Source: Myotis daubentonii
Taxonomy: Eukaryota > Chordata > Mammalia > Chiroptera > Vespertilionidae
DNA: 64,000 nt
Assembly: GCF_963259705.1 (NCBI RefSeq)
Contig: NC_081861.1
Location: 69,979,623 to 70,043,622 of the forward strand
Direction of reading: 5' to 3'
The position numbers were made by a program, and so were the translations under genes. The stretch's first letter is position 1, and every line of letters starts with the position of its first letter. The notes under the pieces were generated by a model, which was not told the origin of the DNA, did not search any database, and was given only the letters and a program-made list of their open reading frames with translations. Positions 1 to 11,202 of this stretch are shown one piece after another.

Positions 1-715
1 TCGTACAGGGTGTAATCTGGGTGTGGCTGTGCTCCTTGCCTGGGGGCTGGGGGAAGGAGTCTCACTCTCTGTTGAGAATGGCTGCCCCAGTCCTGGCCTC
101 AGGGGTGTCTCAGCACTCAATTTGCTGCCACCTCTCCAGGCTTCCCTTCTCTCCCCAGTCTCTCCCCAGATTCCACTCCTCCGCACACTCTCCCTCTCTT
201 CAGCACAGGTGAATGTCTGTATCCGAAATGTCCCATGAACAGGATTCAGTGAAAACAAACAAACAAACGCCGGCTGCGGAAACAGGGAAGGCTTGGTTTC
301 TGTAAGCTTCTTCTCTTACCGGGACTGCATGGTCTGGTCAGCTCTTCAGGCTGCCCCCTTTAGGCTCAGTCCTCTGTGATCACAGAACCCAGCTCTCAAT
401 TCCCCTGGCGGCACCAGGAATCCCGCAGTTCTCCTTTCCCCCGTCAGGGGCTGTGCCTGTCCCAAGGTATGCAGCTGTCTGCCACAGGATCTCCCTCCGA
501 CTCTGGCTTCAGAGGTCTGGCAAACTTTCCTGCCCAAATCCCTGTTTTTTTTTACCTTTTCCAGGGGAATTCTGCTCTTCCCGGCTGCAAACCCTCTCAC
601 CAGCTGAGCAATTTCGCCAATTCGGTGTGGGTGTTACTAGTTTCAGATGCTCACTCCATTTGCTCCGGGACACGACCTGGGACGCGTCTGCCTATATCGC
701 CGCCATCTTCCGTCT
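1..715 (-). mobile_element. L1 5' UTR, reverse strand, cut by window edge
   Basis: Read on the minus strand, the segment starts near 715 with 'gaagatggcggcg' and continues with 'gacgcgtcccaggtcgtg' and 'cccggagcaaatgg'. This is the same layout as the start of the complete L1 at 12,805 ('tggcggaggtttagatgg', then 'gtgccttgtcccggagca'). It is therefore the 5' end and GC-rich 5' UTR of a reverse-oriented LINE-1 whose ORFs lie outside the window. 'aagatggcggc' at the very 5' end fits the YY1 site known near the start of L1 promoters. The copy is untruncated at its 5' end, so the element may be full length. Confidence 0.75.
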
Positions 716-724
716 CCTCTTACA

Positions 725-1100
725 ATTTCTTAATAGCTAGTCATCCACTGATGGACACCTAGTTTGCTTCCATATATTGGCTATTGTATATAATTCTGTA
801 ATGCATGTGTGCATACATTTTTTCAAATTAATAATTTAATTTTCTTTCGATAAATACCCAGAAGTGTAATTTCTGGATCATATGGTTGTTCAAGTTTTCA
901 TTTTTAGAGGAATCTCCATACTGATTTCCATAGTGGATGCACCAATTTACAGTCGCACCAACAGCACACGAGGGTTTCCTTTCTCCACATCTTGGCTAAC
1001 ATTTTTAGTTGTTAACTCTCTGATAATAGCCATTCTGATAGGTTTGAAGGTATCTCATTACAGTTTTTGGAGAAGTGTCCACTCATGTCCCCTGCCCCAT
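725..1100 (-). mobile_element. Old L1 ORF2 3' fragment, antisense
   Basis: Phrases such as 'ccatactgatttccatagtgg', 'caccaatttacagtcgcacc' and 'gataatagccattctgatag' are the antisense of the L1 ORF2 3' region. They match the homologous sense text around 17.7-17.8 kb with many substitutions. The L1 with the 5' UTR at 1-715 ends directly beside it, so that element probably inserted into this older piece. Confidence 0.7.
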
Positions 1101-1200
1101 TTTTAAATATAAGCTATTATATGATGAAAAATACTTTTATTAAAGCAATATAATATTCTGGATTAAATTATTTAAAAAAAAACATGAAACAAAAACAACA

Positions 1201-1617
1201 TCTATATATATAAAAGTCTTAATGACAGTTTGACCAGTAGCTATGATGAGCACTGACCCCCAGGGGGCAGACACTCAATTCACAGGCATGAAAACATGGA
1301 ACAGACTGATGAATCTCAGAGGAGAGGAGGAGAGGGAAGGGGTTGAAGAGATTAACCAAAGATCTTGCATGCATTCTAGTAGCCTGGTGCATGAATTCAT
1401 GCACCCATGGGGTACCGCAGCCTGTCCTACAGGGATTGGGCCAAAACCGGCCTGGTTCATGGTTTCATGCACCAGTGGTGGGATCCCTCATCCTGGCCTG
1501 CGGGGATCAGGTTGAAACTGGCAGTCCGACATCCCCTGAAGTGTTCCAGATTGCGAGGGGGCTCAGGCCAGGCCAAGGGACTCCACCAGTGAACAAATCC
1601 ATGCACCGGGCCTCTAG
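1201..1617 (+). mobile_element. Composite non-autonomous Helitron (HeliBat-type)
   Basis: The 5' end is TCTATATATATAAAAGTC after an A, and the 3' end is 'ccgggcctCTAG' followed by T. These are the TC and CTAG termini of Helitrons inserted between A and T. Positions 1,280-1,375 resemble an L1 3' UTR ('catggaacagactgatgaat', 'gattaaccaaagatcttgca'). At 1,376 and again near 1,455 there are reverse-oriented Helitron 3' ends (CTAGTAGCCTGGTGCATGAA at 1,376). The copy is therefore a mosaic with 3' termini facing both ways. A CTCF-like core lies at 1,257-1,270. Confidence 0.8.
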
Positions 1618-1629
1618 TATTAGTAGAAA

Positions 1630-1830
1630 TGTGGTGAAATCTAAATAATGTTCATATTTTACATAATAAAGCTGTATCAATGTTAATTCTTAGTTGTGGC
1701 AAATTTTCCATGATTATATAAGATGTTAACATTAAGGGGATCTGGGGGAAGTATATACACGATCCTCTATATTAAGTTCACAACTTTTCTACATATATAA
1801 AATTGTTCCAAAATATAAAATAAAATAAAA
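1630..1830 (+). mobile_element. L1 3' UTR fragment (old)
   Basis: Text such as 'gttgtggcaaattttccatg', 'aagatgttaacattaagggg' and 'ttctacatatataaaattgt' matches the pattern of old mammalian L1 3' ends read in sense. An A-rich stretch follows at 1,815-1,835. Confidence 0.55.
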
Positions 1831-2569
1831 AAAGTATTTCAGGATAATTGATTATCCATTTGCAAAAATAACTGAAAATTAAATCAGACCTCTACATCAC
1901 CCATAAAAGTCAATTCCAGGTGAATTATTAATCTAAATATAAATTGAGAAAGACAGACACAGTGATATAGACAGAAAGAAATAAAGCTTTTAGAAGATAA
2001 GAGAATATTTTTAATACCTCAAAGAAGCAATAATTCTTAATCAATATAGCAAAAATAAAAATGAGCAGATAAATAAAATGTATTAAGGAAGGAAATCAAA
2101 GCATTATGAACTATTTATAAAGAGACATTATTAAGAATATGGAAAGACAAATCTAGGGTAAAACAATGTATGTGCAACATGTAAAACTGTAATGATTTAT
2201 TATCTACAATATATGAATCTATATATATATAAAAGACTAATATGCTAAGTGTCCAACCGTCTAACTGGTTGCTATGATATGCCCTGATCACCAGGGGGCA
2301 GAAGCTCAACCTGGCACCCACAAAGCAACACTCTGCTTCCCCCAGTTGGGACACGGGCCCCACCACCACCCCTGAGTGACAGCCCACCAAATTGCAGCTA
2401 ATGCTGCTGAGACCCCATAGTGCAAAATTCAGCCCACAGCCCCAGCCCAGCCCGAAACAGTCACTGTGGGCACCGGGTAATGATGTCACGTAGCAACACC
2501 CGGCTTCCTTTCCCTAGCACTGACTAGCCTCCTTGCAGTTTCTTCAGCCCGGGATCATGACTTGCTTTA

Positions 2570-2760
2570 TAGCCAGGTGCAAACATTCACAACCTAATTC
2601 CTGTGAAGTGTTTTCCTGTGACTCATCTCATTTGACCCTCACAGAAGTCCTGGAGTAGGTAGATAGGAGACTTGGTAGAATCCTATTTTATTTTCATTCG
2701 CTGGAAAATGGAGATTTAGAAAGATTATAAACTTGACCAGACTAAAAAGAAGTAAGAAAT
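2570..2760 (+). mobile_element. MIR-like SINE carried inside a Helitron
   Basis: The core resembles the MIR consensus: 'catctcatttgaccctcaca', 'agtcctggagtaggtagata' and 'ggaaaatggagatttagaaa'. It lies entirely inside the Helitron at 2,218-3,164, so it was probably captured along with flanking DNA. Confidence 0.5.
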
Positions 2761-2836
2761 GGTGAACTTTCAAAATTAGTTCAGGTTTCTCACTGTGCAG
2801 AATATACACAAACATTGCTGCAGTTCAATATTTTAC

Positions 2837-2912
2837 CCTTAGATCTCCCTGCATGATCTACAATAATAACCTTCTTAGTGTTGATATTTACTGCTGTGTT
2901 GCTGACAATTAC
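2837..2912 (-). other. Exon-like 76-bp segment with splice sites inside Helitron (copy 1)
   Basis: On the minus strand the segment is preceded by a strong acceptor 'ttctctttcag' and followed by a donor-like 'AAGG|gtaaaa'. Its 25 codons are open and begin V-I-V-S-N-T-A-V-N-I. The second Helitron copy at 31,336-31,411 has the same length and the same splice signals. It may be an exon captured from a host gene; I do not recognise the protein. Confidence 0.4.
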
Positions 2913-3535
2913 CTGAAAGAGAAGTTGGGGTGTTTCACTGGGCTGGAAAAAGTTTAGCTAAATCAGAAAGCAGGTCTAATTAAGCAAGTTTATATATATA
3001 AAGCTCTCGCTGGCACCAATCGCATGTGTGTATTTCAATCTGTAACTGTTGATTGTGACTTTGGTTGACACTTTTATTATAAAGAAAGGGCGGATAGCAA
3101 TATTAAAATATTTCTTCTAATTAATTTCCTTTCAATGTGCATGAATAATGCACTGGGCCTCTAGTCAGAAATAAAAGATAAACAAACCATTCTAAAAAAT
3201 TGGGCTGAACAGTTGAACAGGAATTTCATAAAATTGTACTAGTAAATCCAAAGGGTCAAAGTATATATGGTGTTCAATAACACTAGTAATCAAGAAAATA
3301 CAAATATATAACAGTAGGATGTCACTATGTACCCACTTTAATTTTTTTGGCAAAAAATTAAAGATGTTGGCATGATCTATGAACAACTGGAACTCTGGCA
3401 CACTTCTAATTATTGTATAAACTGGTATAATTGATTTCAACAATAGTTGGTAACTAGTAGAGTTGAAGATATGCATGCCCTATAATTTAGCTATTCTCAC
3501 TTTCAGGTACATAGGTAAAGCTAAAATACAACATA

Positions 3536-3652
3536 TATAATATATATTATATATTGTATATTCTATATTCTATATTACATATATATAATATATGATAGAT
3601 ACATATGATATATCTATATCTATATCTATATCTATATCTATATCTATATCTA
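3536..3652. repeat. AT-rich region and (TATATC)n microsatellite
   Basis: An imperfect AT-rich, partly palindromic tract is followed by about eight 'tatatc/ctatat' hexamer units at 3,604-3,652. Confidence 0.9.
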
Positions 3653-5571
3653 GGGCTCATACAGGAGAATGGGTGGTTTTTATTTGAGTGGAATTAAATC
3701 CCTGCATGTCTAAAGTCCCATTTCCTTTATTACAGTCATAGAAGTATATCTGGGGTTTCAGTAAAGCTAGAAACAAAGCCAGTGTTAAGAGTTTCCTTTC
3801 CATGTTGGAGCTGGGTCCAGTTCAGCATCAAGTTATTTATGGTCCATTAGTCCATTGTATGCGGGGTCCACATAACTGTGGGCCATGTGGGCAAATGCAG
3901 GGAAGCAGGAGCAAAAGAGCCCCACAAGCCCAGTCTCACAGAAATCCCAAGAGAGTCAAGAGGTTAAGAACATAAGAGAATTTATTTGTTCAGGGAATTT
4001 AGTATTCTAAATCTTTGTGGGTTTGCAGTGGCCATGTCCATTATGGTCATATCTCTCTGTCCCCAGGTGTGATTGACAATAAAGTATCTTCCCAATGTCA
4101 TTCCAAATTTACTGGACATGCACGTATCTTTCCTTTATCCAGTCCCCTTCCCCCAACGTTTTGCTGGGAACATGCCTATAATGTCTGGACTTCCCTTTGC
4201 TCCTTTCCTATTATTAATGATGAATTAATTACAATGGTATCATAGCAATGTTCTATTTCTTGATGAGGATGGTGATTACACAGATGCTTATTTCCTGGTT
4301 ATTCATCATTAAGCTGTACATTTTTATTTCATGTACTTGTTAAAATGTGTGCCATATTTCACAACTAAGAATGTATCCTAAATGACTAAGAATAATTGGA
4401 TATACTTACTATAAAGTTCAAGGCCTTACTGTTTTAGTCATTTTTCAAAAGACTGAATGAATTGAACATTAATAAAGCAAAATTCTAAACAAAAAAAAAA
4501 ATACCAGAAAGGTGTTTTTCATCTTTATAGGATAATCATAAGGAGTTTTAAAGTAAATACTTCAAGGTTTGGGATGATTTAAATAGCATTTTTACTTGTC
4601 TGGTTTATAGAAATATTTAATGAAATGTGTTTACATCTAGTTAGCAGATTCAGCTTTCACAAAGAATTACCATTTCTAATTATATAAAAAAGTATTTAAA
4701 TTGTGTTTTCCTTTCATTAACTACAAGGAAGTACTTAAAAAATAAATCCAAACACAGACAAAAATAAATTTTCAAGTATGTGTTTAGTCTCCATTTTTCT
4801 ATACAATAACTTAGTTTTGCATGTATTCTACTTTTATTCAAGTAGTATTTTTAATATTTTTCTATACTTGCATAATTCTTATAACATTTGAATTTTGTTG
4901 TCATGGAAACTCAAAGCTTATTGATATAATTCAATAGTGCTGATTAGTGAGACAAATATTTTGACACCCTGTTATTTGCATCTTTGAATTTCGTATGCAC
5001 AACAAAAGCATTTATGTAAAGTCAAAGGCATAGCACAAAAGTTATATTTAACTTTATTAGACTTTTAAGTCTTTTGTAAATCTAAGGGATAAAATATGAT
5101 ATCCAGTTGTGAATTTATTGTATTCCTGTCATAGTGAGGGAGGTCGAATATCTTTCCACTATATTTTTTTATAATTTATATTTATTTTTCTCTTAACTTT
5201 ATATTTTTTAAATATTTAAAATACTTTTTCTATTAATTGCATCAACATTTGCTATATTAAGTCCTAATCTAAATCACTTATAGTGAATATTTCACCAAGT
5301 TTGTCATTTCGCTATTACCTTTGCATTCATTGTATTTTTTTTGTTTAACAATAATTTTTAATTTTTATGTGAGCAAATGTGTAGATAGCATACAATTAAA
5401 TAATTTTATAAATCTGATCCTTTAAAAATCCTAATTCATAGCATTTATTTTTTTTTCCAAAGAAAATGTATTTGGGCTTAAATATATCATCAAATTTCAT
5501 TGTCTCTGGTTCAGGCAGTATATCTTTAACTTTAGCTATATACTCTTCATGTTTCCCTTTGAAGTTATTTA
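3653..5571. other. Unassigned AT-rich DNA
   Basis: No coding frame longer than shadow length and no recognisable repeat was found. The tract is AT-rich with short A- and T-runs (for example near 4,490). It is probably unique intergenic DNA plus very old, unrecognisable repeats. Confidence 0.5.
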
Positions 5572-6240
5572 TCCTATCTAATAAAAGAGAAAAATGGTAA
5601 TTGGCGTACGATGATACCCTTTTCATTGGCTAATCAGGGCTATATGCAAATTAACTGCGAACTAAGATTGGCAGTTAACTGCCAACTAAGATTGGCAGTT
5701 AACTGCCAACAAGATGGCGGCTAATTTGCATATGTAGGCACAATGCAGGGAGGCGAAAGGGAAAGCAGGAAGAAGACCCCTGCCACTGACAGTGATTGGA
5801 AACCCAGGGGGGAGCTAAGAGCTGGGGGGCAGGGCAAAGGTGGCCCTGGGGCTGCCTTTGCCCTGCCCCCCAGCCATGATCGGAGAATCAGGCGCCTTTT
5901 CCGCCCTGGCCAGTGATAGCAGGAAGTAGGGGTGGAGCCAACGATGGGAGCTGGGCACGGTCGAAGCTGGCAGTCCCGGGAGCTAGGGGTCCCTTGCCTG
6001 GGCCTAAAGCGGAGCCCACGATCGCGGGGCCGCTGCAGCTGCGGGTCCCCGCTGCCTGAGCCTGACGCCTAGGCCAGAGGCGTTAGGCCTGGGCAGGGGC
6101 GGAGCCTGCAACCGAGGGGAGCTGGGGATCCCCTGCCCAGGCCTGACACCTCTGCCAGAGGCCTCAGGCCTGGTCAAGGGGCCGATCCGGTGATTGGTGA
6201 TCAGAGGGTGAAGAGGGTCAACTCCTCTGGCCGAGGCATC
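5572..6240 (+). mobile_element. Helitron, 5' end intact, 3' truncated
   Basis: It begins TCCTATCTAATAAAAGAG at 5,572 and runs through the regulatory-looking 5' module ('attggctaat', 'atgcaaatt', 'aagatggcggc', 'atttgcat') and a GC-rich body. It is closely similar to the reverse complement of about 52,745-53,392 in the complete Helitron. The 3' hairpin and CTAG are absent; similarity stops near 6,240. Confidence 0.85.
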
Positions 6241-7621
6241 AGACACATTCTTGTATAAGATATTCCTTTTCATCAGGGTACATTTAAATCCTGATTTAGA
6301 GATTATGCTGTCTTCTTAAGGTAATTAGTAATTTCTGCTATGTATTCCATTAGAGATTTTAAAAAATTGTCTGAAAGAACAAACCATTTAATTATTTCTT
6401 GGCCGGGCACCCTCAATGTTTCCCTCATATAATGCTAGAGTTGTTCATTAAGGACATAATTTATTTTAAAATAAACAAAGATTTTGTAAATGTGAGTTGA
6501 AAACTGATAAAGGTGAATTGGTGCTGGTGAAAATAATTATACATTTATACCCTCATAAAATAGATTGTTTTTTTCTAAAATATTTGTCTTAAAGAACACA
6601 GCTCATTAACCATTTCATCCAATCATAATCAATGGAAAATTATACTAGTGGTCACAGACTGAATACTTTTAATTTGATACTTTTGACATGCATTATCTGT
6701 CTAACATAGTCTTAAATAATCTATTATGTTTACAAAATACATGTTTATTTTACCTGCCTGATCCTTGAAGACATTACAATGTGAAGCCTCTACTGGAACA
6801 TGACTATTACTGAAGTAAAAGCTGTGCCTATCATGTCACTAAATTCAAGCAGTATTTTTCACTGAATTTAATAAAAACAGGGTATTAATTAAGGTGCAGT
6901 CAAGGAAACATATAACAAGTTAAGAATTTCAAACATCAGTGATTGTATTCAGAAATGTCACCAAAAGTATTAAAATGGCTAGAGAAACAAAAGAGAAAAG
7001 ATTTTTTGAAGGGACAAAAAAGGAGAAGGGATAGTACCCAGAAGTCATGAACGTGGTAAAGGACCTGGATGGGTTTCTCTGAGCAAGCATCTGCTGCTGT
7101 ATTGCTTGACACTCTGCCAGCTCCCAGAAACTGAAGCTGGGACTCTTTGACAACATATGCTCTCTCTTCACAGGCTGCTATAATCTGCAGTTGCCCTCTT
7201 CCTTGTTGCTGCTCCATCAACTATCAAACTACCTTGGCTGTTGAGAATCCAAAGTAGAAAGCTTCTCTCTCCTTAACTTTGTCTTCCCAATAGCATCTCC
7301 TACTGGCAAAACTAATATAACTTGACAATTTATCTGTGTTCAGCAGGATAGAACATAGAAGGGAAGGTGTGAAATGAGAGACCATAGATAAATAACCAGC
7401 AAATTTTCAATGTAGACAGGTAAGAATAAAGGGGGGGGAAAGGTTCAAACGAAGCATCAGTATTAAGGAGTTAACCTATTATCTGTATTTCATCGATATG
7501 GGTTGTCTTACCATGCCATACATTAATTAGAATAATTAATCTATAGTTTTATATTTAAAAGATATGCTTAAATATGACTTTCATATAAAAGAATATTCTG
7601 ATGTATTTAAATTTCCAACCT
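6241..7621. other. Unassigned DNA
   Basis: No gene or repeat family could be identified. Short frames on the minus strand at 6,929-7,220 overlap each other in two frames and show no domain or splice context. Confidence 0.45.
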
Positions 7622-8386
7622 TGCTGGGGTCCAACCCCAGCAGGTCCAGGGGTCCCCAAAGGTGTGGACGGAATTGGCGAAGAAGGAATGACACGGAGAT
7701 AGCGTTCAGTTGATCAGCAGCCTAGCCAGGATCTCTAGCCAGGATCTCCAGCCAAGTTCTGGTCTGGATCTCCAATGAAGTTCTGGTCTGGATCTCCAGC
7801 AAAGTTCTGGTTAGGATCTCCAGCCAGGTTCTGTCCAGGTTCTCCAGCCAGGTTCAGTCACCAGGTTCTAGTCAGGTTCTCTTGCCATGTTCTATAGTCA
7901 GGTTCAGTCCAGGATCTTTTGCCATGTTCTCTCGCTAGGTTCTGTCTCTAGGTTCTGTTGCCAGTTTCTGTCCAGGATCTTTTGCCATGTTCTCTCCAGC
8001 GAAGTTCTTCTGTCTCTAGGTTCTGTGTAGGTTCTGTCTTCTAAGTTCTGTCTTGTTACATCTGTATTTATACCAGTTGATTCCAATCCTATCAATCTCT
8101 ATTCCAAAGGTTAGGGTGTTTCTTATCTCCATTCCAGGGAGTAAAGATTATGTAGCTTAAGCATGATTGTTCGTAGTTAAAGTGATTAATTACCCGCCTG
8201 GCACTTAGTTAAGAGGTTTTATTCCCTCCCTAACTTCAGGGGAAAATCCCTACCTGGGGAAACAACCTTTCTCAGAGACCTTGGTTAAAACACATAGTGC
8301 CAAGAAGGTGAGCAAACCTATTAAGAACAGTATGCCATATATGCCAGGTCCCTTGAAACAGCAAGCATGGACCGGCTCCCGGCACA
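7622..8386 (-). mobile_element. Solo LTR of a class II (ERVK/IAP-like) endogenous retrovirus
   Basis: Read on the minus strand, the segment begins 'tgtgccgggagccggtccat' and ends 'ggttggaccccagca'. This gives TG...CA ends typical of an LTR, and the 'gccgggagccgg' start is like that of class II ERVs. No flanking retroviral genes are present, so it is a solo LTR formed by LTR-LTR recombination. I do not see a clean 6-bp target duplication. Positions about 7,700-8,060 hold a degenerate tandem array of 'caggttctgtccaggatct'-like units. Confidence 0.65.
7700..8060. repeat. Degenerate tandem repeat inside the LTR
   Basis: Units of roughly 30-35 bp built from 'ggttctgtc', 'aggatct(tt)' and 'gccaggttct' recur about ten times with indels. 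Arrays of this kind arise by slippage in LTR U3 or U5. Confidence 0.7.
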
Positions 8387-9796
8387 AGCTAATAATGATG
8401 AAATAAAAATTTATATAAATTGAATATCTATAATAGTGAAGGGGAAATTAGGGTGGTTAAAATTTGGTTTTACTTATGGACATAATTCAAGGTGAGCTAT
8501 ACTTAAAATCCTGTTTACATGAATTTTCTAAGACTCTTGTAAAACTAGGACTATAATTAATGTCAGAAATATTCTAGCAGTAGTTGAGAAAGTTTAGTTA
8601 GGTGACAGATTAAAAATTTAGCTTCAGTATGACTCTTGCTCTTTTGCTATCTGAATGGGCTATTTAGATTGCAAATGTGTTCATTTTCCCAAATCTAAAA
8701 AATTGCAATGAACATACATCACTTATAGGTAGGATTTTGACCCCTACACATTTCTCCCATTTAGTAGACTATACATGTACAGTCGGAACCTATACTTAGT
8801 AACTTGTTGATATTCTTCAGAATATTTGTAGTAAACACTCCCATAATGTCCTTGTGTCTCAGATCCACACATTGCTAAATAAAAACAGTGACAACAATAA
8901 AACCTTTTATCTTTCTGTTTCAGGGATACATAGGTTAAAAGAAGTATCATGATAAATAGAAGGTAAGTCACCATGACAAAACCATGCCTTGCATAACTTT
9001 GTCTCCAGAAACTTTTTTGTTCCTGGTCATAGTTAGTCACTCTGGGTCAGGAAGAAAAGTAAGTTCCTCAGGTTCTCCTTGAGCTAGGAAAAAGAGTAGT
9101 TTATGAAAAATGTTATCTAGACATACCCCCTCTACCACCTCTAAAAATAAGTGAAATGGTTTTGTGTTTTAGACAAGCTGTGACTTTCCTGTGACCTTCC
9201 TGATTTCCTTCTTCTCCTGTAGCTCAACTATATAGTTTACATTAGTTAGTTGCTTAAAATATTTCAAGTCTTTTTATACATCTTTACTCTTATTTATATT
9301 GGTTATAAATATATAACCAATATTTTAAAAGGGTCTATTGTCTAAGGCTTTATTTATGTTTTAATTCTTGCTACCAATAAGGAACTTTTGCTGGCATGAA
9401 CTTGAATTTCAGAAGCTCATTTATATACTTCTGGATTTCATTATGAAAGAAGTTCATCAACAGAAATAAATTTTGTGTCAGCTCCTTTTTCTTTGATTAG
9501 TTCCAGGTTATTCTTGATTTTCATAATTAAATCAAAGTAATAACAACATTCATCTACTTTTTCTAAGTTATTTCCTATGGTCTTGAATATAAAAGTGTTT
9601 CTTTTAAATTTCATCATATGATGACAATGTAATTACAATGAGTTTTGTAATTGAAATTCATAATATAATTGTTATGGCATACTGTTTTTTATTCTTTACA
9701 AAAATTTGCTAAAGCAAACAAAAATTTTACAGAAGAATTAAATGCATATTTCTGCTCACCCACAGGAAAAAAAATAAAACAAGAAGAAAAAGTAAA
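8387..9796. other. Unassigned DNA
   Basis: Only one notable frame is seen: minus strand 8,744-9,040. It starts at GTG with a stop two codons upstream and contains a hydrophobic stretch (MVTYLLFIMILLLTYV). No homology is recognised and there is no convincing exon structure, so it is left uncalled. Confidence 0.4.
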
Positions 9797-9844
<48 letters not shown>

Positions 9845-9868
9845 AGGAAGAAAGAAGAAAGAAAGAAC
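9797..9868. repeat. (GAAA)n microsatellite
   Basis: About a dozen 'gaaa' units are followed by degenerate 'gaagaaa' units. The lysine-rich frame across it is a translation artefact. Confidence 0.95.
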
Positions 9869-10855
9869 CATCTGAAATAATAAAGATCTGAGACTTAGGG
9901 AAATTAAATGGAAATAGGTTCAACTTTTCTGCTATAATAGCTAAACAAATATCTCTATTGTAACTTACAAAGATTATATGTTGGTATTAAATACAAGCAA
10001 AATAACAGAGACAAAGTTTAATTAACTTTTGAAATTTGAATTGTTAGAGATTCAAGCCAATGGTTAGCATATATATATATATATTTTTTTGAAAAGTCCA
10101 ATGCTTCCATTGAATATAAATGTATATCCTGGGGTCATGCACATTAAACCCATTCTTTCACTTTGGCTTGATCTGTAATCCCAGTAATGAGAATTTATGC
10201 TTAGGAGGATCACCTGAAGACCTTAAAACATCCTTGATAATTTCAAGGAAGGTTATGCTGATTGGAATGTGCTTAGGAAAAAGTGTGACCTCTCACACAT
10301 TTTACATTTTAAGCAAAGTTTGCTGCTTTTATTCATTAAAGAAGTGATACATATTTATTAGTGAAAATTGGAGAAACACAACAATTAAGATAAAAATCCC
10401 ACCAGCAATCCTACAACACAGGAAAATTTACTTCTGGAATTTTAGTGTCTTTCCTGCCAGTATTTTTAATATGTTTCGGTATTTTTGTTATTATTCTTCA
10501 TTTGTTTGTTTATATTTTTGTTTCTGTAATTGTAATAATAAGGTATAAACATCTTAATCCTGTCTTATATTTTTCAAGTTATTACATTTTATAAAAATAA
10601 TTTTCATAATTGAATAATACTAAATTGACTAGTTGACTGGTTTTTTCATTGATTAGTTCACTTTGTCTATTGCTTGATATTTAGGCTATTTCCATAATTT
10701 TTCTTGTGAAAGTATGGTAGTTGATATATTTGTAGATGTAACTTTTTACTATAACTTGCTGAAGACAAATCCTTAGAAGAAAAACCTGTTTGTTATGACC
10801 TCAGAAATTTTAGAGGGCATATATAATTTTTTCTGATAAATTCTGAGTGAATTAA
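9869..10855. other. Unassigned AT-rich DNA
   Basis: Nothing is recognised apart from a short (TA)n near 10,070-10,084. Confidence 0.45.
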
Positions 10856-10857
10856 AA

Positions 10858-11202
10858 AACTCAGAAACACCAATAAGAAAGGATATATGCAGCCCTATGT
10901 TCATAGCAGCACAATTTATAATAGCTAAGATTTGGAAACAACCTAAGTGCCCATTAGCAGAAGAGTGGATTAGAAAACTGCGGTACATCTGCACAAAGGA
11001 ATACTAGGCTGCTGTAAAAAAGAAGGAATTCTTATCATTTCCAACAACATGGGTGGAACTGGACAGCATTATGCTAAGCAAAATAAGTCAGTCAGAGAAA
11101 GATAAATATCACATGTTCTCACTCATTTGTGGAATATAATGAACAACATAAACCAATGAACAAAAATAAAACCCGAGCCATAAAAGCATCGAACAGACTG
11201 CC
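10858..11202 (+). mobile_element. L1 3' end, 5'-truncated
   Basis: This is sense ORF2 C-terminal and 3' UTR text ('gaaacaccaataagaaagga', 'cctaagtgcccattagcaga', 'gcattatgctaagcaaaata'). It ends near 11,202, where a second L1 segment begins further upstream in the consensus. Confidence 0.8.

Larger units (their letters stand above)
2218..3164 (+). mobile_element. Helitron with internal MIR and exon-like cargo
   Basis: TC + 'tatatatatataaaagact' at 2,218 and 'gcactgggcctCTAG' at 3,161-3,164 give both termini. A CTCF-like core 'caccagggggcag' is at 2,289-2,301. Positions 2,570-2,760 resemble a MIR SINE core ('ctcatttgaccctcacagaa', 'ggaaaatggagatttagaaa'). From about 2,795 to 3,164 the element matches the reverse complement of 31,044-31,467. 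The shared block contains a 76-bp exon-like segment on the opposite strand. The 3' hairpin is degraded, so the copy is not young. Confidence 0.8.
1835..3530 (+). mobile_element. Old L1 ORF2 fragment split by a Helitron
   Basis: Degenerate L1 ORF2-like sense text runs from 1,835 to 2,217 and resumes at 3,165-3,530 ('aaaaaattgggctgaacagt', 'aacactagtaatcaagaaaa'). The Helitron at 2,218-3,164 sits between the halves. No frame survives. Confidence 0.55.

Noticed and set aside
7622..8386. Full ERV at the class II LTR
   Set aside because: No gag, pol or env sequence or second LTR on either side; solo LTR only.
8744..9040. Minus-strand frame with a hydrophobic segment
   Set aside because: GTG start, stop two codons upstream, no acceptor/donor fit and no family recognised.
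9669..9875. Lysine-rich small protein
   Set aside because: Translation of a (GAAA)n microsatellite.
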